Origin: Moritella sp. 24
GTDB lineage: Bacteria; Pseudomonadota; Gammaproteobacteria; Enterobacterales; Moritellaceae
Assembly (NCBI RefSeq): GCF_018219155.1
Contig: NZ_CP056123.1
Span: 1,187,505 to 1,251,504, forward strand
DNA: 64,000 nucleotides
Direction of reading: 5' to 3'
Position 1 is the stretch's first letter, and every line of letters begins with the position of its first letter. This document shows positions 26,656-35,487 of the stretch, one piece after another. A program made the translations under genes and the position numbers. The notes below the pieces were generated by a model that worked only from the letters and a program-made list of their open reading frames with translations, was not told where the DNA came from and searched no databases.

Positions 26656-28191
26656 TTAGAACTCGCGCCAGATTGCATGTTTAACTTCAAGTAAGACTTG
26701 TTCTAATGGTTGGTTAGCATCAATATTCACAATTCGTGTAGGTGCTGGATACTGTAGGTTGTCGATAGCGTTTACTCGTCGCTTGCACTCCTCAAGACTG
26801 ATGTCTGATTTTCGCTTTGTCGCAACAGCGGATGAAACATTAAGCTTGATCACAACATCAGGAAGGTAAATTTCTGCCTCACGGTAAGGTTGACTCTCCC
26901 ATACTGCAATCGCACGAAGTATCTGCCACCGATGATTTAACCATGCGCTGAGCAGAGGTCCATCGTTGAATCCCATCATCTGGTTTTGCGGATAGCGGTC
27001 ACAGAGTACAACCATTCCACGGTTGCGAGCTGCTGTTGCTTGTCGGAGCTTGCGGCGCTTCTCAATGCTTAAGGTGACAGCCCAGATCGCTTTTGGTAAC
27101 ATCTTGAATAATGATGGCTGGACGCTTTTGTAATCCATGGATGTATCAACTTGATCCCGAGCAGAGCCATTCACAGGTACTTTATGCAAGAGTTTAGCAG
27201 CCAGCTTTAATGGCCAACGTAGTAGAGAGCTTGAACCATTCCCGCTGCCAAAATAAAGAGGAATGACATCAACCTTCCAAGATAGCCATTTTGTAATAGC
27301 CTGTACCTGTGTCGATTTACCTGAACCATCACATCCCATCAGCGCAATAAGCAGACCGCCACTTGCACTTATTCGACGCAGTGGAACGGGGGCATGAATA
27401 TACCGCTTGTTGACGCCCCCGCATAACCAATACAGCTCACGTACCGTTCTACGCCATCTAGCATATAGGGGGGAATAAGTTCTGAAAAGTTGAATAGTCT
27501 GTTTTGCACTCTTTTGAAAGCGAAGAATCTGCTTAAGCGATGGGGTAGGTGTCGTAATAATGTCTTCTATTTGTGCAGCTGCCTCTTTTCCTATCAAGGT
27601 ATCAGTCAGCTCAATCATACATGAAGGAGAAATACGTTCATTCAACCATTGAAACTCCCTTAGCCTATCGGAGCTAAAATAGTGTCTACCTAACTTATCA
27701 AGAATCCAGTCTCTGGCTCGGAGCTTCATTACGGATCGCACTATGAGAAGAAGCATTTCCATATTGGGCTCAACTACATATACATTTTCCTCCTCATCGT
27801 ACTGCCGGCTGGCAAGAATTTGATGCTCCCAGGGTAGTCGGTATCCTTTAAGATGCGGTTCACCACAAATCAGTTGGTAATGAAGATGTAAATGAACCAT
27901 TTTTCCAGTGATATTATCAACCGCCAAATAGTCTGCTACCGCTGGATATCCATGCGTTGCCATCGCATTAAAAAGCTTGAATCCGGAATCAAACAGGACT
28001 TTATTCAGTTCACTGGTTTTGCCTTTTTCGACCAAAACATCGAGATCAGTAATGCCAAGTAGTCCTTCTCGCAAGTGCTCATTACTCTTCCAGTGGCAAT
28101 AGAAGATATCCAATCGTTCCATTTCACGGAAGAACTTTGTGATTACATCCAGTCCATAAATGGTTTCCAAATCAAAATTTCTGATATACAT
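26656..28191 (-). CDS. nucleotidyltransferase-like / thymidylate-kinase-like fusion protein
   Basis: A 511-residue cytoplasmic protein with two domains. The N-terminal part (about residues 20-120) has G-I-T-D-L-D-V-L-V, the D-x-D strand of the nucleotidyltransferase fold as in uncharacterised polysaccharide-locus proteins. The C-terminal part is a P-loop kinase of the thymidylate-kinase type: Walker A GCDGSGKST at about 286-294, a DRY motif in LCDRYPQ near 395, and a LID-like RKSDISLEECKRR segment. The substrate is unknown; relatives occur in surface-polysaccharide clusters. The kinase half resembles the proteins at 38529 and, more distantly, 37777. It is probably co-transcribed with the 28278 gene, 86 bp upstream, and has AGGAA before its ATG. 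Confidence 0.75.
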   Translation of the reverse strand: MYIRNFDLETIYGLDVITKFFREMERLDIFYCHWKSNEHLREGLLGITDLDVLVEKGKTSELNKVLFDSGFKLFNAMATHGYPAVADYLAVDNITGKMVHLHLHYQLICGEPHLKGYRLPWEHQILASRQYDEEENVYVVEPNMEMLLLIVRSVMKLRARDWILDKLGRHYFSSDRLREFQWLNERISPSCMIELTDTLIGKEAAAQIEDIITTPTPSLKQILRFQKSAKQTIQLFRTYSPLYARWRRTVRELYWLCGGVNKRYIHAPVPLRRISASGGLLIALMGCDGSGKSTQVQAITKWLSWKVDVIPLYFGSGNGSSSLLRWPLKLAAKLLHKVPVNGSARDQVDTSMDYKSVQPSLFKMLPKAIWAVTLSIEKRRKLRQATAARNRGMVVLCDRYPQNQMMGFNDGPLLSAWLNHRWQILRAIAVWESQPYREAEIYLPDVVIKLNVSSAVATKRKSDISLEECKRRVNAIDNLQYPAPTRIVNIDANQPLEQVLLEVKHAIWREF

Positions 28192-28277
28192 TTTCTATTG
28201 GTTCCTATTATTTATATGAATGCCAAAATGGATTGGCCTTAACGTTTATCTGCGTTGTACTTCACTCATAAAATAAT

Positions 28278-30866
28278 TTAGTCATTCAGCGTATATTCCA
28301 CATATATCAACGGTGCACCATATTGGTCACCATCATACGATTCCGCTATCCGTTCACCTGTCCCTGTTATAATGATAACCAGTGAATTACCACTTACCCA
28401 TCCACTCTGGCCTGTGACTTCAGTAATTAATGTACTGATATCAGACGTTTTTTGTTTATGATTCGCCTCGCCAACCGTTCCCCAAGAATCAGGAGCCCAG
28501 GCCACCAATGCCGTAGTAAGTGGACGTGACGATATGTTTCCGCTTTCTTTCAGGAAAGTCCCTGCATTTTCTGAACGCTCTCCCTGAATAGTGAGCGCTG
28601 TATCTACAGATTTCACCTCGTCTGTCTGGAACTGAATGTAAGCATTAACAATGGTTGCACCTTGCGGAATGCTGATATTATTGAAACGCATTCCGATTAT
28701 CTGATTCGATCCGTCATAGACGAGTTCTAAATCGCTGCTGGTCCTTTTTACCCGTCCATCAGCTTTCTCTTCTGCATCATCGGTACTAGCCTCAATACGT
28801 TGGCTCAAAACTTGGATACCTTCTTGGGTAACTGTAATGGCAACATCGTCAAAATCCTGTAGTTCCCCGTCACTGGCTGTAAGGCGCAGCACATAATCTC
28901 CTGCCATAGAAAACGAAGCAGTGGTCTGCGGCCCATTGGTCTCGGTAAAGGTAACGTCTCCTTCACCGCTGATTTTACTCCAGCTCATTGTTAGTGTGTT
29001 GTCCGGAATTTCATCGTCAGAAACACTACCTTCTAGTATGGCTGAATTAGGTATAATTATTAACTGATCCGGACCAGCCGAAACTATCGGTGGCTCGTTA
29101 CCCGGAGTATAGGAATACTCTACATATAGCAGCGGTGATCCATCTTGTTCACCGTTATATGATTCGGCTACCCGTTCACCTGTTCCTGTAATGATAATCG
29201 CAAGTGAATTTCCGCTTGCCCATCCATCTTGGTTGATAATTTCAGTAATTATTGGCTGAATATTAGAGGTTTTCTGATTTATCCCTGCCTCTCCAACAAA
29301 CAACCATGGGTCTGGGTTCCAAGCTACTGATGCTGTAGTACGCGGCCGTGATGAGATGTTTCCGTAATCTTTCAAAAATAACTCTGCATTATCTGAGCGC
29401 TCTCCCTGAATAATGAGAGATGTCTCTACAGACTTCACTTCATCGGTCTGGAACTGGATATAAGCATTAACAATGGTTGCTCCTTGCGGAATATTTATAT
29501 TATTGAAACGTAATCCAACAGTCTGATCAGAGCCATCGTAGACGAGTTCTAAATCACTGCTGGTTGTTCTTACCTTTCCTGTATCTAGTTCTTCTGCATC
29601 ATCAGAACTGACTTCGATACGCCGGCTCAAAACATAGACGCCGTCCTGGATGGCTACACTGATAGTCACATCATCAAAACTCTGCAGCTCTCCGTCACTG
29701 GCTGTAAGGCGCAACACGTAATCTCCCGCCATAGAGAACGAAACCATAGCTTGTGGATCGTTGGCATCGGTAAAGGTAGCATCTCCTTCTCCACTAATGC
29801 TAGTCCAGCTAATAGTTAATGTGCCGTCGGGAAGCCCGTCGTCAGAAACACTGCCTGTCAGAGTCGCTGAATGAGGCATGGTTATTGACTGATCTGCACC
29901 TGCCGTGCTCACTGGAGACTCGTTACCGATTGTGAAGGGAGGTAGTTCCAGCTCGTATACCATACCGTCATTTTCATTTGGATCACTGTCATTATCCACA
30001 CCGCGTGCAGTTAAAAATAAACTGTTTACAGCAGAGTCTAGGCTGCTAGGTGCAATTGTCAGCCCGGATGGTTTTTTAGCGTCAATGATAGAAATATCAA
30101 TGGAGCGAACTAGCTGGCCGTCTATGGTAGTCTGTATTATTAAGTCTCTGGGAGTTCCTACAATATATAGATTATTTGTAGTTATATCGTAATGGATACC
30201 TTCTGGGTTTATTATCCCTAAACTACTGGTATTAAAGCTAGTAACCTGATCATCGACGGCTACACCGTCGAATAAACCGTTAGCTCCAGGAGCAACTCTG
30301 TAGACCGTATCGGTTACCCCGTCCACTATAAACAGAGAACTCAAGCCATAGCTCACATCCTCTGGATCACTACTGTTAAAATCGCTTGTAGAAAACGACG
30401 TTACAATGTCATCAGATGTAAGACAAACACCATCGTTCCCTGGATCTATTTCATAAACTGTTTTCGTACCTGTATCATCTGAAATAAAGCAATGTTGATT
30501 CGAAGTGTTGATTGTTATACCGGTAGGCTCATCAGAAAATGAAATTGTTGAATAGCTATCGAGTAGGCTACCGCTGTTGCGGTCTATTTTAAATACGTTT
30601 ACCTTTGAGTTGGGAAAAATAGCCATCTCATTGATTTCAGAGTCTGTAATTAACAAGCTATCTTCTGATGGTAAATAAACAATGCCCGCAGTATCGGGGC
30701 TAGGATAATTAGAAGTGTCAAATGCTTGAATGAGATTAGCCTCAACTTCATTCGCCATCAGATACAGAGGAGCTAACATTAGCGATATGCTAGTTAGTGC
30801 GATAGTTACAACGTAAAATGGAACACTAACCCTAGTTGACATACTCACTATTTTATTGATAAACAT
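28278..30866 (-). CDS. secreted beta-propeller protein with two tandem PKD plus C-terminal repeat modules
   Basis: An 862-residue exported protein. After a signal peptide (about residues 1-37, ending LMANE), residues 40-310 have repeated D-x-G/F-I-V-D-G strands resembling an SdiA-regulated/NHL-type beta-propeller. Then come PKD-like domain 1 (about 318-400), C-terminal module 1 (about 407-583), PKD 2 (about 590-672) and module 2 (about 680-860). The two PKD-module units are clear tandem duplicates and match the C-terminal half of the protein at 23575. No membrane anchor or sortase signal is visible at the C-terminus. It is the first gene of a two-gene minus-strand unit in the exopolysaccharide island. 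Matrix binding is inferred. Confidence 0.78.
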   Translation of the reverse strand: MFINKIVSMSTRVSVPFYVVTIALTSISLMLAPLYLMANEVEANLIQAFDTSNYPSPDTAGIVYLPSEDSLLITDSEINEMAIFPNSKVNVFKIDRNSGSLLDSYSTISFSDEPTGITINTSNQHCFISDDTGTKTVYEIDPGNDGVCLTSDDIVTSFSTSDFNSSDPEDVSYGLSSLFIVDGVTDTVYRVAPGANGLFDGVAVDDQVTSFNTSSLGIINPEGIHYDITTNNLYIVGTPRDLIIQTTIDGQLVRSIDISIIDAKKPSGLTIAPSSLDSAVNSLFLTARGVDNDSDPNENDGMVYELELPPFTIGNESPVSTAGADQSITMPHSATLTGSVSDDGLPDGTLTISWTSISGEGDATFTDANDPQAMVSFSMAGDYVLRLTASDGELQSFDDVTISVAIQDGVYVLSRRIEVSSDDAEELDTGKVRTTSSDLELVYDGSDQTVGLRFNNINIPQGATIVNAYIQFQTDEVKSVETSLIIQGERSDNAELFLKDYGNISSRPRTTASVAWNPDPWLFVGEAGINQKTSNIQPIITEIINQDGWASGNSLAIIITGTGERVAESYNGEQDGSPLLYVEYSYTPGNEPPIVSAGPDQLIIIPNSAILEGSVSDDEIPDNTLTMSWSKISGEGDVTFTETNGPQTTASFSMAGDYVLRLTASDGELQDFDDVAITVTQEGIQVLSQRIEASTDDAEEKADGRVKRTSSDLELVYDGSNQIIGMRFNNISIPQGATIVNAYIQFQTDEVKSVDTALTIQGERSENAGTFLKESGNISSRPLTTALVAWAPDSWGTVGEANHKQKTSDISTLITEVTGQSGWVSGNSLVIIITGTGERIAESYDGDQYGAPLIYVEYTLND

Positions 30867-31212
30867 ATTGTGACGCCTTTCATTATTGTTATCTCTTCAA
30901 TAAGAATGCATAAAGATAATAGTTTTTAGATGGCACTTCTCATAAATATAGTTCAGATTTTGACAGTAAATTTGTGATTACCTCAAATAACGTACTCATT
31001 CATAATATTTAACAATAAAAATTTAGCTCCCTAAGTTAATTTATTGATGTATTCTCTTTTTTTAGTGTAATTAGATAGAAATAAATCAGCACGCTACGAC
31101 CTTAACAGCTACATTCATCCGTCATCTAGATTAACCCCTAAACTTTATCTGTTTGGCGATAAGGATACCGTGATGCTATTTAAATCAAATGCCATAGCAT
31201 TTATAAACTGTA
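30867..31212. other. divergent promoter region of the exopolysaccharide island
   Basis: This A+T-rich stretch lies between the minus-strand secreted-protein unit and the remnant that precedes the plus-strand operon. It has no ORF. A short AATGC-CATA-GCATT hairpin sits near 31190-31203. It should contain promoters in both directions, but no convincing -35/-10 pair was identified. Confidence 0.45.
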
Positions 31213-31531
31213 ATGTATTGTATTATCTGAAAGCTCGGTGGGAAATGTTACAGCAGTTTTGATCAAATCCTGGATGGATAGAGTTCTTACATTGACTTTA
31301 TTGATCCTGCTACTAACCTTATTCATTGTAATAGCTGTGCTGGGATGGAAGGCCGATCGAAATTTGAGTATTCCGTCCAATGCACACGCCAAAAGTCGGC
31401 AATAAGTTTGAGTTGGCTAAGTGCAACAATTCGAGAGTAACCGCGGTAGGCAAGTTAATTCGTAAACAAATATCGATGAACAGCCACAACTCCGGACATT
31501 ATGAAAAAGAGCAGTCTATGATATTGAATAA
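31213..31531 (+). pseudogene. remnant of a sugar-transferase gene with internal deletions
   Basis: This stretch matches the C-terminal half of the intact glycosylphosphotransferase gene just downstream in the same orientation. 31213-31335 corresponds to about 32383-32507, 31336-31475 to about 32557-32710, and 31485-31531 to about 32893-32940. At least two internal segments are missing and the frame is broken. It ends three bases before the start of the intact gene, so it marks a recombination or allele-replacement junction. Confidence 0.85.
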
Positions 31532-31533
31532 TT

Positions 31534-33015
31534 ATGCGTAATATGTGGTCGCGAGACAAAAAAAACAGGTATTTTGCGGAACAACACACTCATAAACGCT
31601 TGTATCGCTATCACCAAACTCTGTTAGCTCATGGGCAGCTATTTTCCAGTATTGCTTCTTCAAGCTTAATAATGATAGGAGCGGCTTATTGGCTCCAAGA
31701 ATCAAATGTTGAGTCGTATAAAACCCTAGCTATAATTAATTGCCTTATTATTTATATCATATATCAACTCTTTGGTGTCTACCATCAATGTAACGGTATC
31801 TTATTAGGACGTCGCAGAAACTTTTTATTCGGACTCTGGGTACTAAGTAAAGCTTGGTTTATGGTCATCCTGTCCATGGTCTTTTTCACATACCTTATCA
31901 AAGCGTCAACTGAATTTGAAATAACCGTCTTTATCACTTGGTCAATATCTGGATTTTTTGCTCAAGCTGGACTATACGGTTTTGTTTATTTTGGGTCTAA
32001 AAAATATCAGTCTTACTTTAGAAAGCCGATTATCAGTGTGATCATTGGCGCCAATGATCTTGGTAAGCAACTGATAACGAAACTTCATAGTAATACTTGG
32101 CTAACTGAAAAAGTTGTTGGCGTTGTAGAAGACTCCTCGGGTGCTACCGTATCATGGGATAGCTCATCGCCTATTGTTGGAAAAATTAGTGAAATACGTG
32201 AAATTGTCCAGCATTACAATATTAAGCGCGTTTATATAACACTATTGTTAAGTGAGTCGAACAAAATAGAAGATATAATCAGCCTATTAGATAACGAATG
32301 TGTAGATATCATCTGGGTACCAGATATTTTATCAATCACTACAATTGATAAAAGTATTAGAGAGTTATCAGGACTTCCACTACTTGTATTATCCGGAAGT
32401 CCGATGAGAAATGTTAAAGCGGTGCTGTTCAAATCCTTGATGGATAGAATTCTTGCATTTACTTTATTGATCCTGTTACTACCTTTATTTATTGTAACAG
32501 CCGTGGCTATTAAGCTCACTTCGCCGGGCGCGGTATTCTTTAAGCAAAAACGGCATGGCTGGGATGGAAGAAATATCGAAATTTGGAAATTCCGTTCAAT
32601 GTACACACCAAAAGCCGACAATAAGTTTGAATTGGTTAAGCGTAACGATCAGAGAGTAACCACTGTAGGCATGTTTATTCGTAAAACGAGCATCGATGAA
32701 CTGCCACAACTCTTCAATGTATTACAGGGTAATATGTCACTCGTTGGACCAAGACCTCATGCTGTTGAGGTCAACCAATTTTACAGGCAACATATTCCAG
32801 ATTTTATGCTGCGGCATCGTATCAAGCCCGGAATTACCGGACTTGCGCAGATCTGTGGGTTCAGAGGTGGTGATGATTGCACAATCAGAACTCTGGACAT
32901 CATGGAAAAAAGAGCAGCCTATGATATTGAATATATAAATCACTGGAGTCTGCTACTCGACCTGAAAATTCTGTTACTTACACCGTTTAAGATATTCTCA
33001 CATGACGCATATTAA
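31534..33015 (+). CDS. exopolysaccharide polyprenyl glycosylphosphotransferase (WcaJ-like)
   Basis: A 493-residue inner-membrane enzyme that would start repeat-unit synthesis by moving a sugar-1-phosphate onto undecaprenyl phosphate. N-terminal membrane spans (about residues 35-150) are followed by a Rossmann-like domain (VIIGANDLGKQL near 170). A final span near 300 precedes the bacterial sugar transferase domain, with KFRSM, TSIDELPQLFNVL near 385, SLVGPRPH near 403 and KPGITGLAQ. The full domain set and length are normal. The start is uncertain: ATG 31534 or 31543, neither with a good ribosome-binding site, and the first codons abut a decayed partial copy of the same gene. It is the first gene of the plus-strand operon. 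Confidence 0.9.
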   Translation: MRNMWSRDKKNRYFAEQHTHKRLYRYHQTLLAHGQLFSSIASSSLIMIGAAYWLQESNVESYKTLAIINCLIIYIIYQLFGVYHQCNGILLGRRRNFLFGLWVLSKAWFMVILSMVFFTYLIKASTEFEITVFITWSISGFFAQAGLYGFVYFGSKKYQSYFRKPIISVIIGANDLGKQLITKLHSNTWLTEKVVGVVEDSSGATVSWDSSSPIVGKISEIREIVQHYNIKRVYITLLLSESNKIEDIISLLDNECVDIIWVPDILSITTIDKSIRELSGLPLLVLSGSPMRNVKAVLFKSLMDRILAFTLLILLLPLFIVTAVAIKLTSPGAVFFKQKRHGWDGRNIEIWKFRSMYTPKADNKFELVKRNDQRVTTVGMFIRKTSIDELPQLFNVLQGNMSLVGPRPHAVEVNQFYRQHIPDFMLRHRIKPGITGLAQICGFRGGDDCTIRTLDIMEKRAAYDIEYINHWSLLLDLKILLLTPFKIFSHDAY

Positions 33016-33056
33016 TTAATTCAGAAAACAACATGATAAGCAGCTGGAGGTTAACT

Positions 33057-34157
33057 GTGGCTAAGAATAACCGGAAAAAGATAATTCAGGTTACGGAATG
33101 TTTTGCTTATGGAACAGCCAAGTCGTTGAAGCAGTTATGCGGTCTGCTTAAGGGTGATTATGAAATAACGGTTTTCTACTGCCGCCGTGACGGAACAGAA
33201 TCAGAACTTAAGGATATCGACTCTGATATAACATGGGTTGAAATGACTTCTGACGGACCTTTTCATCATCTAAGGAATATACTTCTGGTACGGAAGTTTA
33301 TTGATCAAAATACCTTTGCAATACACGGGCATAGCAGCTACGGAGGCCTATATGCACGTCTGGCAGCAATAGGTAAGAATCTACGTTTTGTGTTTTATTC
33401 TCCTAGGGGCTACGCATTTCTTCGACAGGACCTGAGCATTATTACTAGGTTCATTTTTCTGCTTGGTGAAATATTCTTATCTTTTCTAGGGCATACAGTT
33501 ACCTGCGGTATGGGAGAATTTAAAGTTGGAAAAAAATTCACCAGACGCATTTCTAATATTAACAATTCGGTAACAACCAAAAACAGACCAGTTCTTCCAA
33601 ATGGTCGGGATTTCAAAGTAATTTCTGTTGGACGAATATGTTATCAGAAAAACTTTGATACTTTTCTAGGAGTCGCCACTGAATTAAAAGATAGCGAATT
33701 TACTTGGATTGGTTCATCCGACCCGAGCTATTTCGAGGAGATTATGAGTAAATACGGAAAACTGCCTGAGAATGTCACGATCATTGAATATATTGAGCAA
33801 TCTGAGTTATTTAAACAAATAAGCGAGTCTTCATTATTATTTCATCCATCTCGTTGGGAAGGTTTGTCACGGGTTCTTATTGAGTCGCTGACATTAGGTA
33901 TGCCCATAGTAACTTCAACTTGCCATCAGAATCTTGATTGCTTGTACCCAAGACGAGATGATGATGTATCTGGCGAATACAATAATGGATTTGCATGTAA
34001 TAGTGTTGAAAACTATATCTGTGCTATCCAAACGTTAAAAAATAATCCGGAATTGGTTTCACAAATGAGGGCGTCTTCTTTCGCACTTGCAAAAAATTAT
34101 TTCGACATTAATACCACAAAAATAAAATGGCTAAAGTTATATAAAGGAGAGTTTTAG
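33057..34157 (+). CDS. glycosyltransferase family 4
   Basis: A 366-residue GT-B enzyme. The C-terminal domain opens with VISVGRICYQKNFD, a typical nucleotide-sugar domain start. It carries WEGLSRVLIESL near residue 268, the E-x7-E motif of retaining GT4 enzymes. The GTG at 33057 is chosen because GGAGG lies six bases before it and the protein then begins just before the first beta strand (KKIIQVTECF). An ATG eight codons earlier lacks a ribosome-binding site. Donor and acceptor sugars are unknown. It is the only recognisable glycosyltransferase beyond the initiating enzyme in this operon. Confidence 0.85.
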   Translation: MAKNNRKKIIQVTECFAYGTAKSLKQLCGLLKGDYEITVFYCRRDGTESELKDIDSDITWVEMTSDGPFHHLRNILLVRKFIDQNTFAIHGHSSYGGLYARLAAIGKNLRFVFYSPRGYAFLRQDLSIITRFIFLLGEIFLSFLGHTVTCGMGEFKVGKKFTRRISNINNSVTTKNRPVLPNGRDFKVISVGRICYQKNFDTFLGVATELKDSEFTWIGSSDPSYFEEIMSKYGKLPENVTIIEYIEQSELFKQISESSLLFHPSRWEGLSRVLIESLTLGMPIVTSTCHQNLDCLYPRRDDDVSGEYNNGFACNSVENYICAIQTLKNNPELVSQMRASSFALAKNYFDINTTKIKWLKLYKGEF

Positions 34158-34205
34158 AGTGAATATATCTCTCTCTATTAATCTTTATAGGATACGTAAC
34201 TAATA

Positions 34206-35486
34206 ATGGATAGACATTATCTAGCGAATACATTCACAGTATTAATGGCTATTGGTATAGTACTGGCTTGCATGCCGAGCCTTATGAGGATTGGTAGCTC
34301 GAATATAAGCCTGACCTATATTTATATATTGATATGCTTCATCTTGTTAATATTTACAATATTGAAAGATAAAACTATGTTGTCATTTTACCATTACGAA
34401 GCACGAAAAAACAGGGCGTTATTCATCTCTTTACTGGCCCTTTTTCTATTTCATTTATTACGTTTTATGACCAGTCCTAATGATGGGATAGTATCCAGGA
34501 CTCTGATTTCACTGATTATATTCGTAACCAGCTATCTCTATTTTTCATTTATGTTCTACAATGACGGTAAGCTTTTCGAACGTTGCTATTATTTCATTAC
34601 AATAGGTTTGATACTCAATCTTATTGCGGTTTTACTGCAGAAAATAGGCTTTGATCTGGGCACTTCTTTCTATGATGGTGATGATCGCTATACTGGTCTT
34701 TTTTCGAATCCGAATCAACTAGCAATCACTGCATCTACAACATTTATATACTATATAGACAAAATTGAGATACATAAACGCCCACTGAAAATAATCTTTG
34801 CTATCGGAATGGTAGGTGTTTGTTTCATATTGCAGCTCTTGGCTGGTTCTAAAACGAATATTATTGTTTCCTTCGTCATATTCATTGCCTTTTTTATTTT
34901 TTCAGTAACAAAGAAAACTATCATCCATTTTCTCTTCGGGCTTATTTTCTTGTTTATATCGTTATTTATTATCAAGGAAAGCGGTATTTTAATGGATGTT
35001 AATCCACGGCTTTTTGATATTTTATCAGTACTGTCGCTCGACAACGTTCTTGATTACCGAACTGTCGCTTCACGAATTGAAATGTGGGATTACTCATGGA
35101 ACGCTGGTGTCAGTTATCCATATCTTGGGGAAGGGTTAAACAGTGACTTGCCCGGTCCTATTTCTCACAGTCATAATATGGCTATAGACTATCTGCGTAT
35201 ATTTGGTCCTGCCGGTATGGTTGGAATCATTTCCTTCATGTACGCCCTAGTCGCTTACCGAATATATATACCTGATAATCAGTCAGGTAACCAAAGAGCA
35301 AAAGTTTGTAAGTACTCCATATTCGCTTACCTTCTTGCCAATATGATGAGTGACTCCATGGGCCCTCAAACAGTGTTTTTTTTAGCTTTTTTTGTTTCTT
35401 ATTTATCAGTCCATTCGTCTATGTTCACTAATCTTACTACTATAAAAGAAGTAAGAAAAAGTAACGCCATTAGAGAGATGCAATAA
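34206..35486 (+). CDS. Wzy-like polysaccharide polymerase / O-antigen ligase family protein
   Basis: A 426-residue inner-membrane protein with about ten to twelve spans and a large periplasmic loop (about residues 265-330) that contains SRIEMWDYSW and GEGLNSDLPGPISHSHN. The S-H-x-H element after a G-E-G turn is typical of the Wzy/WaaL superfamily. Its place between a glycosyltransferase and a Wzz-type gene fits a repeat-unit polymerase. The assignment is from topology and motif only, since the family is highly divergent. Confidence 0.78.
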   Translation: MDRHYLANTFTVLMAIGIVLACMPSLMRIGSSNISLTYIYILICFILLIFTILKDKTMLSFYHYEARKNRALFISLLALFLFHLLRFMTSPNDGIVSRTLISLIIFVTSYLYFSFMFYNDGKLFERCYYFITIGLILNLIAVLLQKIGFDLGTSFYDGDDRYTGLFSNPNQLAITASTTFIYYIDKIEIHKRPLKIIFAIGMVGVCFILQLLAGSKTNIIVSFVIFIAFFIFSVTKKTIIHFLFGLIFLFISLFIIKESGILMDVNPRLFDILSVLSLDNVLDYRTVASRIEMWDYSWNAGVSYPYLGEGLNSDLPGPISHSHNMAIDYLRIFGPAGMVGIISFMYALVAYRIYIPDNQSGNQRAKVCKYSIFAYLLANMMSDSMGPQTVFFLAFFVSYLSVHSSMFTNLTTIKEVRKSNAIREMQ

Positions 35487-35487
35487 T

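Noticed and set aside
32232-32621. 129-codon minus-strand frame inside the sugar transferase gene
   Set aside because: It is the antisense shadow of the well-supported glycosylphosphotransferase. The same kind of shadow inside the remnant at 31201-31392 is also discarded.
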